From NCBI GenBank assembly GCA_037833965.1, contig AP031353.1:22322501-22386500 (forward strand): 64,000 nucleotides of DNA. Direction: 5' to 3'. The stretch comes from Marchantia polymorpha subsp. ruderalis. Lineage: Eukaryota; Streptophyta; Marchantiopsida; Marchantiales; Marchantiaceae. Both the position numbers and the translations under genes were made by a program. This document shows, one piece after another, positions 39,301 to 53,300 of the stretch. The notes beneath the pieces are model-generated. The model ran no database searches. It was not told the origin of the DNA and was given only the letters and a program-made list of their open reading frames with translations. Within the stretch, counting starts at the first letter, position 1. Every line of letters begins with the position of its first letter.

Positions 39301-42300
39301 AATACGTCTAGGACTTTTCCTGGAATTGAATATTATATCCCACTGTAGAAAACAGTTCCAGATACAAACATAGAGAGCGGAAATGGGGAGCGTCACTATC
39401 CTATACCTGATTCGTACTCCTCGTGCACAGATTGGGCATCCAATTAGACGGATCAGATCTAGAATACATCTCCAGCATCTCCAGCTCGATTTCTGCACTA
39501 AATTTTAATGCTTATTTCAAATCAGGTAGAAGCCTAGGATACGATTGGACTCGAAAAACCTAAAACACATTACTACTTTCGTACATCTGTGGACAACGAA
39601 TGTGTCAGATCATTATGTCCTAAAGCTGTTTATACCGACGGGTTCTGTCAAGTTATCCACAAATGGAAGTCATGCATAGCCCAGGTCTATGTAAATCTGA
39701 CTCGGAAACACATGCCCCATGAGATCTCCAAAGCAATTGTTCGATGGACAGCTGATAATAGATGGATGATTGCATACACAAACGATAGTCCAAGCAATTG
39801 TTTCTGAATCTCGAGCAAACGTAACGCTTGCTGCTTTGGGTGAATATCTAAGTTCTGTACTTAGATAGGCGTGCGTACATCCAATCCCAGCTGCTTGTAG
39901 ATGTTGGACTTGCAGCCTTTGCATCAGAAATAGATTGCATGCACGCAAGGACCTGAGTAATTACTTAGTTATTATATAAAACGAGGCTGATTCAGGTTCT
40001 GTCTGACATTCAAAGAGTCAGTTATCTGGATAATAAAATAGGGACTGACAAATTGACATCCGTAAACCCTCCAAGTGAAAATCAAGTGAATTCTCCAAGA
40101 AATCACATCAAATCTCAACCTCTCATCTCTGACTTTACAATTACTTCTCTCGGGTTGGGTATATTAGAGAGAGACCATTTCACGAGCATGTGTTACGTAG
40201 ACGAGCAGACTTCATGATAGCTCAACGAGAGAACCTCTGGTAAGAAACTGGACTAAAGTCGTGTCAATATAAATACCCATATGGATGCCAGTGCTATTTC
40301 GAAGCCGACCTAGCCAACATTAAAGGCAAGGGCTAGATGAAGCAAGAACGAGATGCCTACGAAGAAGCGTGGGTTACTTCTGAACCATGCTCTCAATCAT
40401 TCGTAACTTTATCCTCGTGGGATTTCGTGGCACAATCTGGCTTGTGATATTACAAGGTTAGAAGCGAACACTGATTCTAAAACAATTTTAAGACAAAATG
40501 GACACACGCCTGTATTTTTGACCCGCTTCTTCCGGCGACTTGAGAATCAATCAGTCCCGACCCGGACTCTGTATCAGGCCACGACCTAAATTAAACAATC
40601 TATGGTTAGTACAAGTCTAGATGCATGAGAAACTGATGAACGGCAAGATGTACCAGGTGGCGTCCTGATGATTTATGCCTTCAAGGCCTGAAGATATAGA
40701 AAACATACTTTGGTCATAGTTTGCCGAGGATTAGATAGATTATAGTTATGTTGACACAAAATCTGTAACTTTTGAGTTGCAAGTAGATTTCAGTCTCAGC
40801 ATATTCGACTTCTAGCATAGTCGAATAGACTCAGACCATCGAAAGTTCTCGAACCAGATCGTCTGCTTTACTTCTATTTCCGGAGTCATCTGGGACCGTT
40901 CTCACTTGACAGTGGCATCAGTGCATCGGTATCGCTGCAGCGTGATTCGTACATTGTATAATAGTTAGAGTTTCTCAAACTTAATCCGGAGGTATAAAGA
41001 GAAGATTAATCTCCGTTGCGAGAATCTACATCAATATGCAGTAATCTAGAAGAGCGGAGAATACCTGTCGACGTCGTGGACTCTATTTGGACAGTGACAT
41101 TATGTTGACTTTAGTAAAGGCAATTGCTGGAGATACATATTCCGAATGTACAAGTTACTGTTGTTGCAGATGCATATGGAAACTTCGAGGCTGAATAACT
41201 GAGAGCATCTTCTTGCGGGCCTAATGGAAGGAGGGAGGTGCATGATCAGTACATAGGATTTCGTACTGCGAAAACTCCTGTCTGATAGCCAGAGTACAAG
41301 GTGCTCTTTTCTATGGAAGAAGCGAGTGAACTCGTCTGCCAAGAACGCAAAGTGTGTTCATGGGAATAAATTTTTGTTGTAGCATAGCCACATAACCACT
41401 CGAGGTGAGACTTTGTTACATCGTCCACTGAGTCCCATCATTGACTGTCTAACCTCAAGAAGCCGAAACCTTTGACCCTCAGAACCTGGGTTAATTGTGT
41501 CTTAGATCCATATCTTAAGTCCAAAATGGAGGATGCTACATGCTGTGGTTGATGTGGTAGCTGTGCAGATATTTGTAATGCACAAAATCAGCGTACATGG
41601 TGTGCTTGACATCTACAACCTGTGACTGATTCCTTAGTTTTTCCTTTTGTACGCGTATCAAGTGGATGAGTGGTCTAAGGGATGCAGAATGTGAAGCAAA
41701 TGCAATGAAATGATATGCAGCCCAATTTAGTCTGAGGACAGAATCTTTGGAGTTACTAGCAATACTCTAGTATCTCTTGTGACTCTCTTAAACCATCAGA
41801 GAATTCATAAATCCGCTTTAGACTAACATGCAGTGCTCCTGTGAAAAGAGAGTGAGCAATATTCGATATCTACTTTTTTGGGGTCTTTCCGTCTCTTTCT
41901 GTATTCTACTCGACCCCAACCAAATATTAAGGTTTTTCTGTATACGTATGTTTATAATTCATACAATTCGCTAAAAAGAGAGCATGAACGGAAGTATGGA
42001 CTGCGGGGAAAAGGTAGACCCTTCCAAACTGATGATACATGAATTAGACGTGAGGACCATTTGATGCAGATTAGTAGATGATGTCGCGATCATGCTAACA
42101 ATGTTCGTGGGAACAGAGTATTTATTTCTATCAACCGCATGTGAGTCAGACCGCTCTGCTAGACCAATTTGGAAGCTTGCAATTAGCTTCTTTCTGCATC
42201 ACGAAGTTGTCCTCACGTGCATGGAGTATTACAGAAATCCTCAATGGTGTCATCATTGTTACTTGAGGAACAGTGAAAAGGACTCAACTGCAAAGATTGC

Positions 42301-44299
42301 AGACCATCGGGCAACTAAATAACGTACCACAGATCAGTTGTTACAGATCCTTTTCAAACTCTCCTTTCCAAAGTATACATGTTATTGGGTGTTCCTAGCG
42401 CCTGAGAAGCATTGGTCATGTCGCCACATGATCATAACTGTTCAGTTTTCAGCCCTGTCCTCCCTTTTGTCCTATGCATGATTCAATTTGGAAAGAACAT
42501 AGATTTATGGAAGAAAACAAGAACTGCAACGAGCCGGGAGGGCAAGGTCGAAATACATAAAGCGATTGTACTGTAACAGAATGAACAGAAAGACACTTTC
42601 ACGAGTTGTCCCCCAGGTAAAGATATAGGAATGTGATGATCCAAACGCCTTATCTCACGCGCTTTTATAGCTCTTTTCTATAGCCGAAAATTGATGCCCT
42701 TCAATATTGGCCTCTTAAACCTTTACATCCGATCCATCCCCCTCATCTGTAAAGGACCTGTGGACTGATGTATACTGTACAGATATTTTTGGATCTCACT
42801 CTTAAATGATTTTTCTTTTGAGTAAACACTTTAGCGTCTCTTCCAGTTCTTTTAAATGAGATCTTTCGAATCCTGTAGAGATATGCTGTCACAGTCAGAT
42901 TCCAGTCAGCCTTCCTACTGGACTACGCAGGGAGAGGCGGTTGTATATACTGTGCTCGGTGTGCGTATGATTTGCGAGCCTTTTCTCATGAGCATCCCAA
43001 GTCACCACTGTTCTCCCTTGACGGTACAAGCAGGTCATGGCAAATCCAAAGCTAAGGTGAGGCCTAAGAAACCCCTTGCCGTCCTCTCGTGGATTTGTGG
43101 ATGCTTCCGCCTTAAGCTTCACCACGACTTGATTAGAGAGGTGATAAGAAGCGAATTCTTGAGGACCACGGAAACCGGAGAACGGTGACGAATCAAGATC
43201 TGCATGTCTAAAAGCCTCCACTTGATCCTTCGTCCGATAAATTTGGCTCTGTTCATGAGCAGGAGTGACGACTGTGACGACTGTGACGCTCTACATTTAA
43301 ACATGGGGAGGGCTTGATTTTCTCCTGTCATGGAGTCCGGAGAGGGAAGTGGAAGACTTTAAGCCTTGGCCACCTTCCAGAGCCCTCCAAGAGGTTTGGA
43401 ATGATAGTCTGCAAATGTCCCTCTCTTCAGGAGTTATCCCAAGATGTTGGGTGTATGCGGAAGACATGTGACTGCTCCGAGTTTTCAGAGCACATCTTGT
43501 GATGCTAGCGAGTCCACGATATTGACCAAACACACAGCCTGGAATTTCGGGAACATCTTGCGATCGGAATTCGAAACAGGAGTCTGTCCTGTCCTCTTGA
43601 AGCAGCCTCCTCGTACCTAGACTAGAGCTGAGGTCGTTTTCCGCCTGACCGATAGTGCATCCGTCCATCCAGCCAACCAGGCATCCATCTCCCACTGTGC
43701 GGACCCCGTGAGCACCAACTTTCGATTCCTTGATGCCGAAGCGTATTTAGCAAAGAAGGTGCAACAGAGATTCCGAAGCAATCAGTATAGTACTGGAAGA
43801 AGATTACGATATGGCGGCTTGCGCTTAATCAACGCACAACAGTATAATATACGTCCTTTGACATAAGAGTAGGACAAGTTTCGAAGACTTTCGCAGCCCC
43901 TCCTGTCTGAGGGTTGGAAACTGTACCTCGATGATGTCCGGTCAGGATCAGCATGGAGATTCAATATGCCTCCATTCTTTGGGCCTGTGGGGCCAGGACG
44001 TGGCGTTTCAAACACTTTCAAAATAGACCCCACAAGCCATAAGATAATTGAGGGTTGGCAAACGCAGCGCTCGTATCTGAGACTCAGTACAAGTATAAGA
44101 GTTCATGTTGTTATTGTCTCAACTCAGTCAGATCCTTTCCCTTCCCACAGAACAAGCTTCTTCTCAGAGTTCGGTCTCCTGACAACAAGGAGCCATTGCT
44201 CCCTCATCCAGTCATTATTCGACTACATTCACCCGTGATCCAGCAGTTTTCAGAGAAAGTGAGCAGCATTCAAAGGAGCGTCGTCTGGATTGCCCTTCC
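36327..44299. other. 8-kb stretch without a recognised gene
   Basis: Composition is intermediate, with a short AT-rich patch at 37.2-37.35 kb. The longest frame is plus 38356-39015 (219 codons, ends RPKKRKPYKAPESQGWEW); it has no family resemblance I can name and no flanking splice signals, so I do not call it. Frames at 42856-43188 (plus) and 43695-43297 (minus) are similarly unsupported. The last few hundred bases should be the promoter and leader of the dioxygenase gene. Confidence 0.4.
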
Positions 44300-46161
44300 A
44301 TGGCTCTGGTTGTGCATGCCAGTCCGGTTCCCAGTCTGATTTTCTCAAAGCCTGAAGTTTTTCGAGGTCCGACAATAAGTGATCTTTCGGAGAAGCTCAG
44401 GAAGATTGGAGTTGAGGAGATTCCACGTTCGCTGGAACTTAGTGAGGATGACCTTCCAGCATTGACTGAGCAGCCCATTGATTGCCAGGTCCCGTTGATT
44501 GATTTCTCCTTGCTGCAGACCGACAGACGGAAATTGGCAAAGCAAATCGGGGATGCTGCGAGAACGTGGGGATGTTGCCAGCTTATCAACCACGGCATTC
44601 CGGTTGAAAGTATGCAGCACCTCATAGCTGAGAGCCGCAAATACTTTGAGCTTCCCGCTGAGAGAAAACTCAAGGTGAAGTCGTTTGTTGGAGACAATAC
44701 TTCCTGGAAGCTCTCCAGTTTATACTGGGCTGAGAGCTGGATGATACACGGGACCGGAAGTCGGAAAGATATCGACGAGAAAATTCTTTCTGCGTGGCCC
44801 GAAGGCAACACTGCATTCAGGTAAGAATTATTTTCCTTCAACATTGCTGTTCGACATTTGTGACTTTCAAATTTCTCCAATCAGACTGATGATGGGTTTG
44901 AGGCGAAGGAAAGTCTAATGTGCTTGTGAGCATTGAATTGGACGTGTGCGTTAACTGAGGTTCATTGTCAATGGTCAAAATGTGGTTCTGAGTACATCAC
45001 TGCGAAAAATAGTTCTGGCTCTGGGCTTTGACCTGGCCTATACAACACAACCACAAAGAACTGTGACACCTAGTATTGCTACGTAGCTGATGATTTCTTC
45101 CGCGTACGGTGTATATGCAGAAATTTGACCGCAGACTACGTCGAAAGGATGCAACCATTCACAAAGCAGATGTTCCAGTTGTATGCAGAAGATCTGGGAC
45201 TCGAGGATGTAGATTTCTACGCGAAGCACGTAGACTCATCTGAGTTAACGATCAGATGGAATTATTACCCCGCATGCCCACAACCTTCCACAGTACTGGG
45301 AGCGAAAAGTCACACAGACGCTAACCTGATTACGTTTCTGCTTCAAGATAGTGTTGGGGGTCTGCAAGTCGAGAAGGATGGTTGCTGGTTTGACGTGAAG
45401 CCCATAGAAGGAGCCCTTGTAATCAACATCTCCGACGGATTTCATGTGAGTCATTCTCAGAGCGAGACAGTTTTTCTCCCCCTTGAGTTCTATGAATTGA
45501 TCTACAGCTACATAGAATCAGGTTCTTTAGCTATCACAGTCGCCATCGCTACCATTGCTTCCGCTGTAAGATGACGGTGTGCATGCCTTGTTCGGACTTT
45601 CAAACCAGTGCTTGGATTTGTTAAATGCCAAGAAGTTCCGAATTCGGTCCATCTAGAACGGATTTGGAACACAACTTCCCGACGGAAGCAAAATGTGCTC
45701 TGATTTCAGCCCCTATGTGCAGATGCGGACGTTGAAATCTTGCAATTGAACACAGTGATAAGGACACAAGTCGTTCAAGTAAAGTGTTGAAGCCGATGAT
45801 AAGTCTGCATGGGTCAGGCCAATGCTGTCAGATACTGATTATTTTCGTCGTTCGTTTTTATCTGCAGGCGTGGACGAATGGATTATACAAGCCAGTTCTT
45901 CATCGAGCTTTGGTGAACAGGAATTCCCCTCGTCTGTCACTCGCAGGACTGTGGAATGTGGATGACAGCACCCCGTACGTGGCTCCGACCGAACTTGTCG
46001 ATGAGAATCACCCTCAACTCTACAAGCCCATCAAAGCTGGTGAATACAAACAGAATCTGATAACAACCAGGTCAAAGGTGGACATGAGTGCCAAGCAGAA
46101 GGAACATTCTAAAGTCTTGAAAGGGCTCGGCCAGTTGGACAAATGGAAGATCCTCGCTTAA
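44300..46161 (+). CDS. 2-oxoglutarate/Fe(II)-dependent dioxygenase (DOXC class)
   Basis: Three exons, 44300-44820, 45121-45445 and 45868-46161, join in phase to give 379 aa, typical of plant DOXC enzymes. These cytosolic enzymes use Fe(II), 2-oxoglutarate and O2 to hydroxylate, desaturate or demethylate small molecules. The N-terminal DIOX_N domain starts at VPLIDF (residues 64-69) and includes WGCCQLINHGIP. The catalytic core has SHTDAN with the iron ligands His238 and Asp240, a distal His294 in VLHRAL, and the 2OG-binding RLS (Arg304, Ser306). NYYPACPQP precedes the core as in the flavonoid and hormone enzymes. All key residues are present and I see no defect. The substrate cannot be told from sequence; leucoanthocyanidin dioxygenase-like, codeine demethylase-like and bryophyte-specific clades all share this layout. 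The ATG lies in TTCCATGGC. Genes on either side are several kilobases away, so there is no cluster context. Confidence 0.9.
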
Positions 46162-48616
46162 TACGACGATCGCTGGCCAGAACCGGGAGATAACCGTCTT
46201 GTCATCTCAATTCGGGTCTCACCTAACGTGAACTACACACCGACACAATGTATTATATAGCCGTCAACCTGAAGACTCCAGTAGAGCATGTCGCCCCTGA
46301 CGTACAAGTTTTAGTGCGGTGGCTACGGATTGGTTAGAATGATACACCCGCAATACGGACGCATATGAGATACTACTTCGTCGACAATCTTGTGGAAGCC
46401 TTATGTAGATAATCTGATGGTGTCATGAAAGGATCTGATGCACTTGTAACATTCATATACTTCGCGGACGTTTAGCTTCGTTATGTCGATCTGCATGCGC
46501 AGCACAGCCACCGGAAGTTTGTAACATGGTATTATAGTATAAATAATCAATTGTGTATGAATTCACTGTACGCGTATCGCCTTTTTGGATTATGGAATCT
46601 GAATCGTATGCATCGTTCTGCGTGCTCGTACTGAGGATTTTAATCAAGCTCATGGCGAATGATCAACATACTAACTACTCTTTAAGCTTGGATTCTGAAA
46701 GAATGTTCGTCACGGCATGTACCGTTGCCAAATGCATATGACTCTTTTCTTGGTCTTTGGTCGGAACGGTGTACACTAGCTACGCTGATTTAGATTTTCT
46801 GCAGTTTACCAGCTGATCTCGACAATCCATAGAACTGCAAATAAGGTAAACCGGTGGTTAACCAACGCTTACAGGAACAAAACTCAAGAGTAGCGTTCTG
46901 TACAGAGGTTGTAACTCACGGAAAGGGTAAGCGACTCGCACGACTGACTTCCTCTCAGAAACGAAGGGTAAGACTTTTGTTTGTTTCAGTAAGCATTTGG
47001 CGTGATCGATTTAATTTCACATCCTTTATTACATCCGGACCACATCAGTTTACTTGGTAAAGCCCCAAAGTACAACAGTTAGACCAATTGGCGACGATTA
47101 ATATCAAAGAATTTGTAAACCATATGCTTGAAATTGTCCTTGTAAGATAGAACATAAATTGGACAAAACATTAATCAAAGTGGCATATATACAAAAGGCT
47201 CATTATGCTTTTATGCTAATTCGTAATGATATCATTTACAAAATTCGAAGGGCTCGGGAATTCGAGGATCCTCAAATCAAAAATCACACTCTTTATGAGC
47301 TATTTCGTAATATATTGGCGGAGGAATTCCCTAATAATATGGAAAATATAGGAAAAAGATATTCTAGCTTGCGTGGTAACACCGTCAATAGTCAGTTACT
47401 GTCTGAGTCTCACGACAGTGGCACTTCGGCCAGCCACTGGTGTTTGACGAGACTCGGACCCTGCTGCTTCCAAGCAGAGCAGGGATGCCAAACATGGGAT
47501 GTCTCCAGGTAAAATGTGCTCATAAGCATAGACAGGTCCATATCAGAGATCGTACTAGTCATTCCAGTCCTTCCAGTGATATATTCATTCAAATATTTAT
47601 TCATTTTATTTCTTTATTCAATGATCTATGGAATATGCAGGTTCTTCTGGCAAAGGCCTATGCCATCCAGAGTCGCGTATCACTTCAAAATGCAGACAGA
47701 GGGGCTGCACTGCTCGTAGAGAGCGAATAGTCAGATATGGAATCGAACAAACGTACAGAATTACTTTCTGGGAACGAGGTTCGAAACCATCAGGGTGATT
47801 GCGGTGTAGATCTACGTTCTGGTTAACGTGTCACGAGACCAACGTGAAGAAAAGACGAAACTTGAAACAACTTTTTAATTCTAAGTAATTAATTTTATAT
47901 TATATATACATTCAGTTCGTACGACTGTACTTGGTGTGAACAGCAGTCGAATGCTCGCTGGAATCGACCTTGCACCCTGAAGTCCTATAAGAGCTCCTGG
48001 GCGGACGGAAAGTCCGTCATCTGAGGCGAAGTGAAGAACCAGATTGGAGTGCTGAAGTGGAGAAGAGTGCAGAAGGCATCAGACGTGCCTTCCTTACACC
48101 CAATGTCTATGGAAACAGACGTCAGATTGCAGCTTTAAGGAGGAAATCAAATTCTCCCAGCCTTTCTCGATACTTACAACACGTTACGCACCAGGAAACA
48201 GAAAATTCTATTCGAGCAACTCTGTGGTAGAGACGTGGCGATCGTGACAAAATCTCTCGAGGTGTACATCCGTCCTCTGGTAAATCCACGTGTTTCTTGC
48301 AGAGCTGGACTGGCCGTACAATAATAATCCCCGCAGGTTCCTTCCACTGTTTCCATGGTCAACTGAAGCCCAGCCGACTCACGTGAAAGAATCGAGAGGC
48401 AGCCTGAGTATTAAAACACTGAGCTCAGCTTTGTAGCGCTGTTGTGCAGGTCTGGACCGGTCGAGAAGTCACTCACGAAATCGGAACGGCCCAGCCATGA
48501 AACTTTGCTCCCTCGTTCACGAAACCTCCATGAAATTCTTTGTACATATGATAAACCTCCATTAGGACCACCTTTGCGGACTGTGCTGGTTCCCAAAGAC
48601 TCAAGGGAATGATCAA

Positions 48617-48665
48617 CTGAGGCCAGGGCCTCAGTCTGTCACTCATGAGAACATGACATGTTCTC
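48617..48665. repeat. two adjacent small palindromes
   Basis: CTGAGGCC-AG-GGCCTCAG (48617-48634) is followed 12 bp later by GAGAACATG-A-CATGTTCTC (48647-48665). Both are perfect, with loops of 2 and 1 nt. Confidence 0.75.
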
Positions 48666-49297
48666 AATGAAGCCCGATCATCTGAGTTTATCGAGCAGTA
48701 TGGAATCATCTGCTTATGGACGTGAAATGACGATCAGAAATCAGCGCTAACATTGTGACAAGACTTGTGCTCACATTTTGTCGCGTTCTGGAAGTGCTGC
48801 TCCTCGTCCAGTAGGTTCGCATCCAGGACCTAGGTAGCCACTTGACTTCATGCCTTCTGAGTACGAAAGTACCCCTGCGTAAGTCAATCCCCCCGCCGTG
48901 CAGTGCAAAGAGAGCAGATTGCAAGACGACACCGTCAAATTATAGCATTTAGAAATTGCTATGAAGAAGATGGAAGGACAATCAGTCTCCATGTGAGCTC
49001 TCCACAGCATTTAATGTTCATATGGACAAACTCAAACTGAAGAGTGTTTCCGACCAATGTGGCACTAGCGTCGGTTGTTTGAAATCTAAATTCATCTCAT
49101 TGACACCACGAAAGTTCACTGTTTTGAGAGCTGCAATAACATTGTGGGTAGTTAACAGCCCCAAGCAATGTATGGGAAAAACTTTGACTTGTGAACTTGT
49201 ACGAAGATTTTGAGGTCTGCTGGAGCATAAGCAGACCGCATGTAAACGATCACCTGAAGGAAACATAACTATTGCAAATCTGGCATAAGTTTCCAAG

Positions 49298-49316
49298 TAT
49301 ATATATATATATATAC
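49298..49316. repeat. (TA)n microsatellite
   Basis: About nine TA units, 200 bp before a larger compound microsatellite. Confidence 0.8.
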
Positions 49317-49512
49317 ACTAAAACTAATGCAAGATGTAGAAACTCGAACACGAGCATATGTATATGCGTATTTGTGAGGATAGTTTGTGGAAAAAGATTG
49401 TAGGTCCGGAAGTATTTTATGCGTTGAAGCACCGAGTGTAAACTTCGTGAATTGCTTATATAATAAAACTTCTGCAAGATTTCAACTAGGTGATTGTTTA
49501 CATGCATGTGTT

Positions 49513-49514
<2 letters not shown>

Positions 49515-49577
<63 letters not shown>
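49515..49577. repeat. compound (CT)n(TA)n(CA)n microsatellite
   Basis: About 15 CT units, then 11 TA units, then 6 CA units without interruption, followed by further TA/CA runs to 49600. Long and pure, so probably length-variable between individuals. Confidence 0.95.
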
Positions 49578-50240
49578 GCTTTCTATATATATACACATAT
49601 AGGACTCCTCCAATATGCTCATGGAAATTTCAGAATCGTTATTGCTGTGTCTAGTATATTAAGAGGTGAAGTAAAGGTGTGGACATTCTGTATGGAGAGG
49701 ATGTTATTGTTTGGCCCGCACTCATGTACGCTGCTGTCGCTGACTAGTTTCAATCTGTTGAAATAATGTCGAATGCTGTCAATAACTGTACATAGAATCT
49801 TGAGGCATCTGAAAGGCTGGTGACATCTGCAGAGATCTTAAGAAAGTTTTGAGATCTCACCTTCGATAACGATCACAATCATTGTCTATTTTTTATTTAG
49901 ATCAACCGCCATAATTCCCCATGAATCTTATGTCAGAGCTGATTTCTTGGAACAGAGGACATGTCCGTGGAGGTAGGAAGCGCTAGCACAAGTATTGTCC
50001 AAGGAATGGGATGACATCATAAAAATTTCATGCAGATCTTCGTTGAGTAGAAAGACACGGAGCAGAGTCCCGGAAGACTGTGGAAACACCTGTGCTCTCT
50101 TCCATTACTTTTTCGAGAGAACAGTAAGGCAATCGTGGCCTCGGTCCTCCCTAATCTACCGGCAGCTGAAATTTGGATCATGTCATGTGCGATTGAAGAC
50201 ACAAAAACAGGACCACCTCTTTGTTTATTGTTTCCTGTGC

Positions 50241-50372
50241 TTGTCGGATTCTCTATAATGTTTCTGTATCAGAAAGGAATCTGGTCATAGATTTCAAAGA
50301 CCACACTTGTCGGATTCTCTATGATGTTTCTGTATCAGAAACGAATCTGGTCATAGATTTCGTAGACCACAC
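50241..50372. repeat. 66-bp tandem duplication
   Basis: Copies 50241-50306 and 50307-50372 start CTTGTCGGATTCTCTAT and end ACCACA; they differ at only about four positions. The period is a multiple of three and the plus frame 50221-50412 stays open through both, but nothing else suggests a gene. Confidence 0.9.
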
Positions 50373-53300
50373 TTACACATCTTACTTTTTCAAACTTCAT
50401 GGATCAATATAAATTCAAGGCATATTCCCTCATTCCTTGGTATGAGCTAACTAATGGGGTTCAGGAGTGCAATGCTTACATAATGATAAAAAAAAATTTA
50501 CTAGACCTGTCTAACTATGTGGGTAGTCTCCGAGTACAAATTATATCCTATCCAGTTGAATCAGAACAATTCCACCGTCGATATTAGCGCTTGGAGATAA
50601 CTATGATCGCATTACAGAAAGTATATTTCTCAATTTTTCCTATCATGGAGCTGTAAGTGATGATTAGCACCGATTTGGTCTTAAGTAACAGTGGAACTTC
50701 CTTGATATAATTGTACTATGGTTGCGCTTTCACATTTTGTATTTCATATTTTTTGACAATAAAATGGTCTCTTCAGATGCAGTCTTTCTTAGGGTAAATG
50801 GATCCTTGCTCCTTTCAAGTGGCCAAAGGCTTCGGATTGAGCCTGTATCTGTAACAACAGTTGGAAAGTTTTTGTAAAAGTAGTTGTTCTGTAGTCCAGC
50901 GTTTTCCTACTACAATATGAACAACTAATGGACCAAAACAGCTGGCTTAAATTGCAAGGCAGTTTTCAGAAAAACATAGTATCCTAAAGAAACAGTACTT
51001 TACAATTTATATCCTTCAGGTCATCAAAACGTAGGGAATGTAGGAACCAATATTGTGCATAATAAGATACTCTATTTGCTTCGGAGAATGATAATCAAAT
51101 TAACTAGTTTAGATAATTTATACACTTGGAGATGAAAATTTCTTTCATTCACCGGCTGGACTTACGGCATCAATAAGTCGAGGTGAGATTGCTCAGGATC
51201 TAGAATCTCTGGATCTAGAGTGAACAGAATGTGCCCATCACGTAAACCTAAACACAACACATCATATTCAGCAATTCAAACATCATGTCAAACTTTAAAT
51301 AAAAAATAACTTGAGCACACACCAAACGGTGCAGTGCTGGCACTCGAGGAGTATTTAGTTTTCTTCATGGAATTACTCAAGAACAATCTTGAATTGTGTT
51401 CAGGCTGAATAAACGGTACTTTAGGCTGTCAAATCTTAAGTCTCCGAAGACACAATCACTTTCTAATTCACTCAAATTGTTGGATAGCATGTAATCTATC
51501 GGAAGATCAGAGCTAGAGAGAATAACTTTTTCTGCCTATATATATACACAAGCTGCCTCTGCCTATGACTCTAGACTTCAATGTGTCAGTGTTAACTCAA
51601 GAACAAATTATTACCTCGTAACATAAAGAGTAGGCTGTAAGCTACGAACTACTATATATTCGCTCAGACAAATTGCTAAATGGTGTACAAAAAAACACGG
51701 AAATATTTGAAGTTCCAACTAACTGATACTCACGAAGGACTTGAGTCAACACGTCTAAACTTCTATACCCTGCTCTGAGGGTGATTGCTTCAGCCTAAAA
51801 AGCGGAGTATAGAAGCATTCCTTGTGAAGACAGTGAACGCTATAGATCAGAAGGATATTATATTACTCATGAGCACTGAAGAAGAAAGAAATAGACGAAG
51901 AAGGATGAACAGCAAAAGCATTTCTTTGAAAGAAAATGTCAGCAAATGAAGACGGTAAAGTTCCATATATAAGCGAGCATTCTACTGAAAAATGGGGATA
52001 TAATTCATAGCAGTTTCTGTACATTAAACAGAACGTTGTCACAAGAAAGTTGCGAATAAACTACGATTAAAATAACTCGGTAATCCCTTGGGAAGTGCGC
52101 ACAGTAGTGTACTCTGCAAAGAGTGTTCTCCACAGCACCAAATCTTTTCAAAATCAAAGCAGTCCCAAAAGGTGAGGAGAAACAGCAAAGAAAGCCATGA
52201 CACTACCTCTTTTCAGTTTTTCTCACTTCTAGGGAGATTAAATAACGAGTAGCTAATGAGTAGGGCAAATTTTGAACTCATTGCACTAGCCAGGATTCAG
52301 GACATCGGGAGGAGTGGCGAGAATGAAGCATCGCTACCAGTCTTTACGGTCAAATGATGTGTTTAGACTCCTAGACAGGCTGATGCTATCTCTACAGTTT
52401 TTATTGATATGTGGCAGGACTATCCAATAAACGCTGAAACTCGACATTGCATGATGTTTGTGCACAAAAACACCGTCTCGCCCACCTGGCTCTGATCTTC
52501 CTTATTCAGAATCACCTGCTTTAAACCCTGACAAACGAATCAGTCCATTGTGGGGGATTCGTACTCAGAACTTGTATTTCTAATTGTCAGGTCTGTATCG
52601 TGAGCTCAAAAACCAGTTTCCTTCTCGATCACTGGTTTCAATTATATGGAGAATACATAGTATGGTGGATATACCCCGGGAGTCAAGACCCTTCTCCGGT
52701 CTATGACTCACGGAGCGATGGCTTTTACTGAACGAAAGCAGTGCTGAGGCCGGACACGAGAGTCTCCTCACGGACCCTCTAACAACTGAGCCTTCAAATT
52801 TCATCTGAAATATTCCTGCCAAGTAGTAGGATCGAGTTTTTGAAATTGACGTCCCACCAGCTTTTCCAGATACAGAGGAATGGAAAGATAGCCCTTTCAT
52901 AACTTCGAGACAAAATTTTCAATCCTCTTGATTCAGTGGCATGGTTTCATGTCAAGACATCAAACCTACTTCCTGTTAGATTATCAGAGATCACTGTGCG
53001 GTGAAACGAATACATCCACATAGAAGTTTCAGAGTGTGCAGATAGCAAGCAGAGGGACAAGTCGCCAGGCTAACATAGACTTGGAGAGAGTAAGATACGG
53101 CTGGGATTTGTTCCTTATAGAGACAAGGTTTAGACAAGATTCCTTTGTTTAGACACTTGATATGAGGGCAAGGTTCCTGTTCATCCTATGTGGATTGCAT
53201 CAATATGATGAATCGAACATGATTTCGAAGGTGGATTCTCACTGACTCTGATTTCAAGCTCACACAAGTTTTTTTCCCCTTTGTTGTACGCATTAATTTT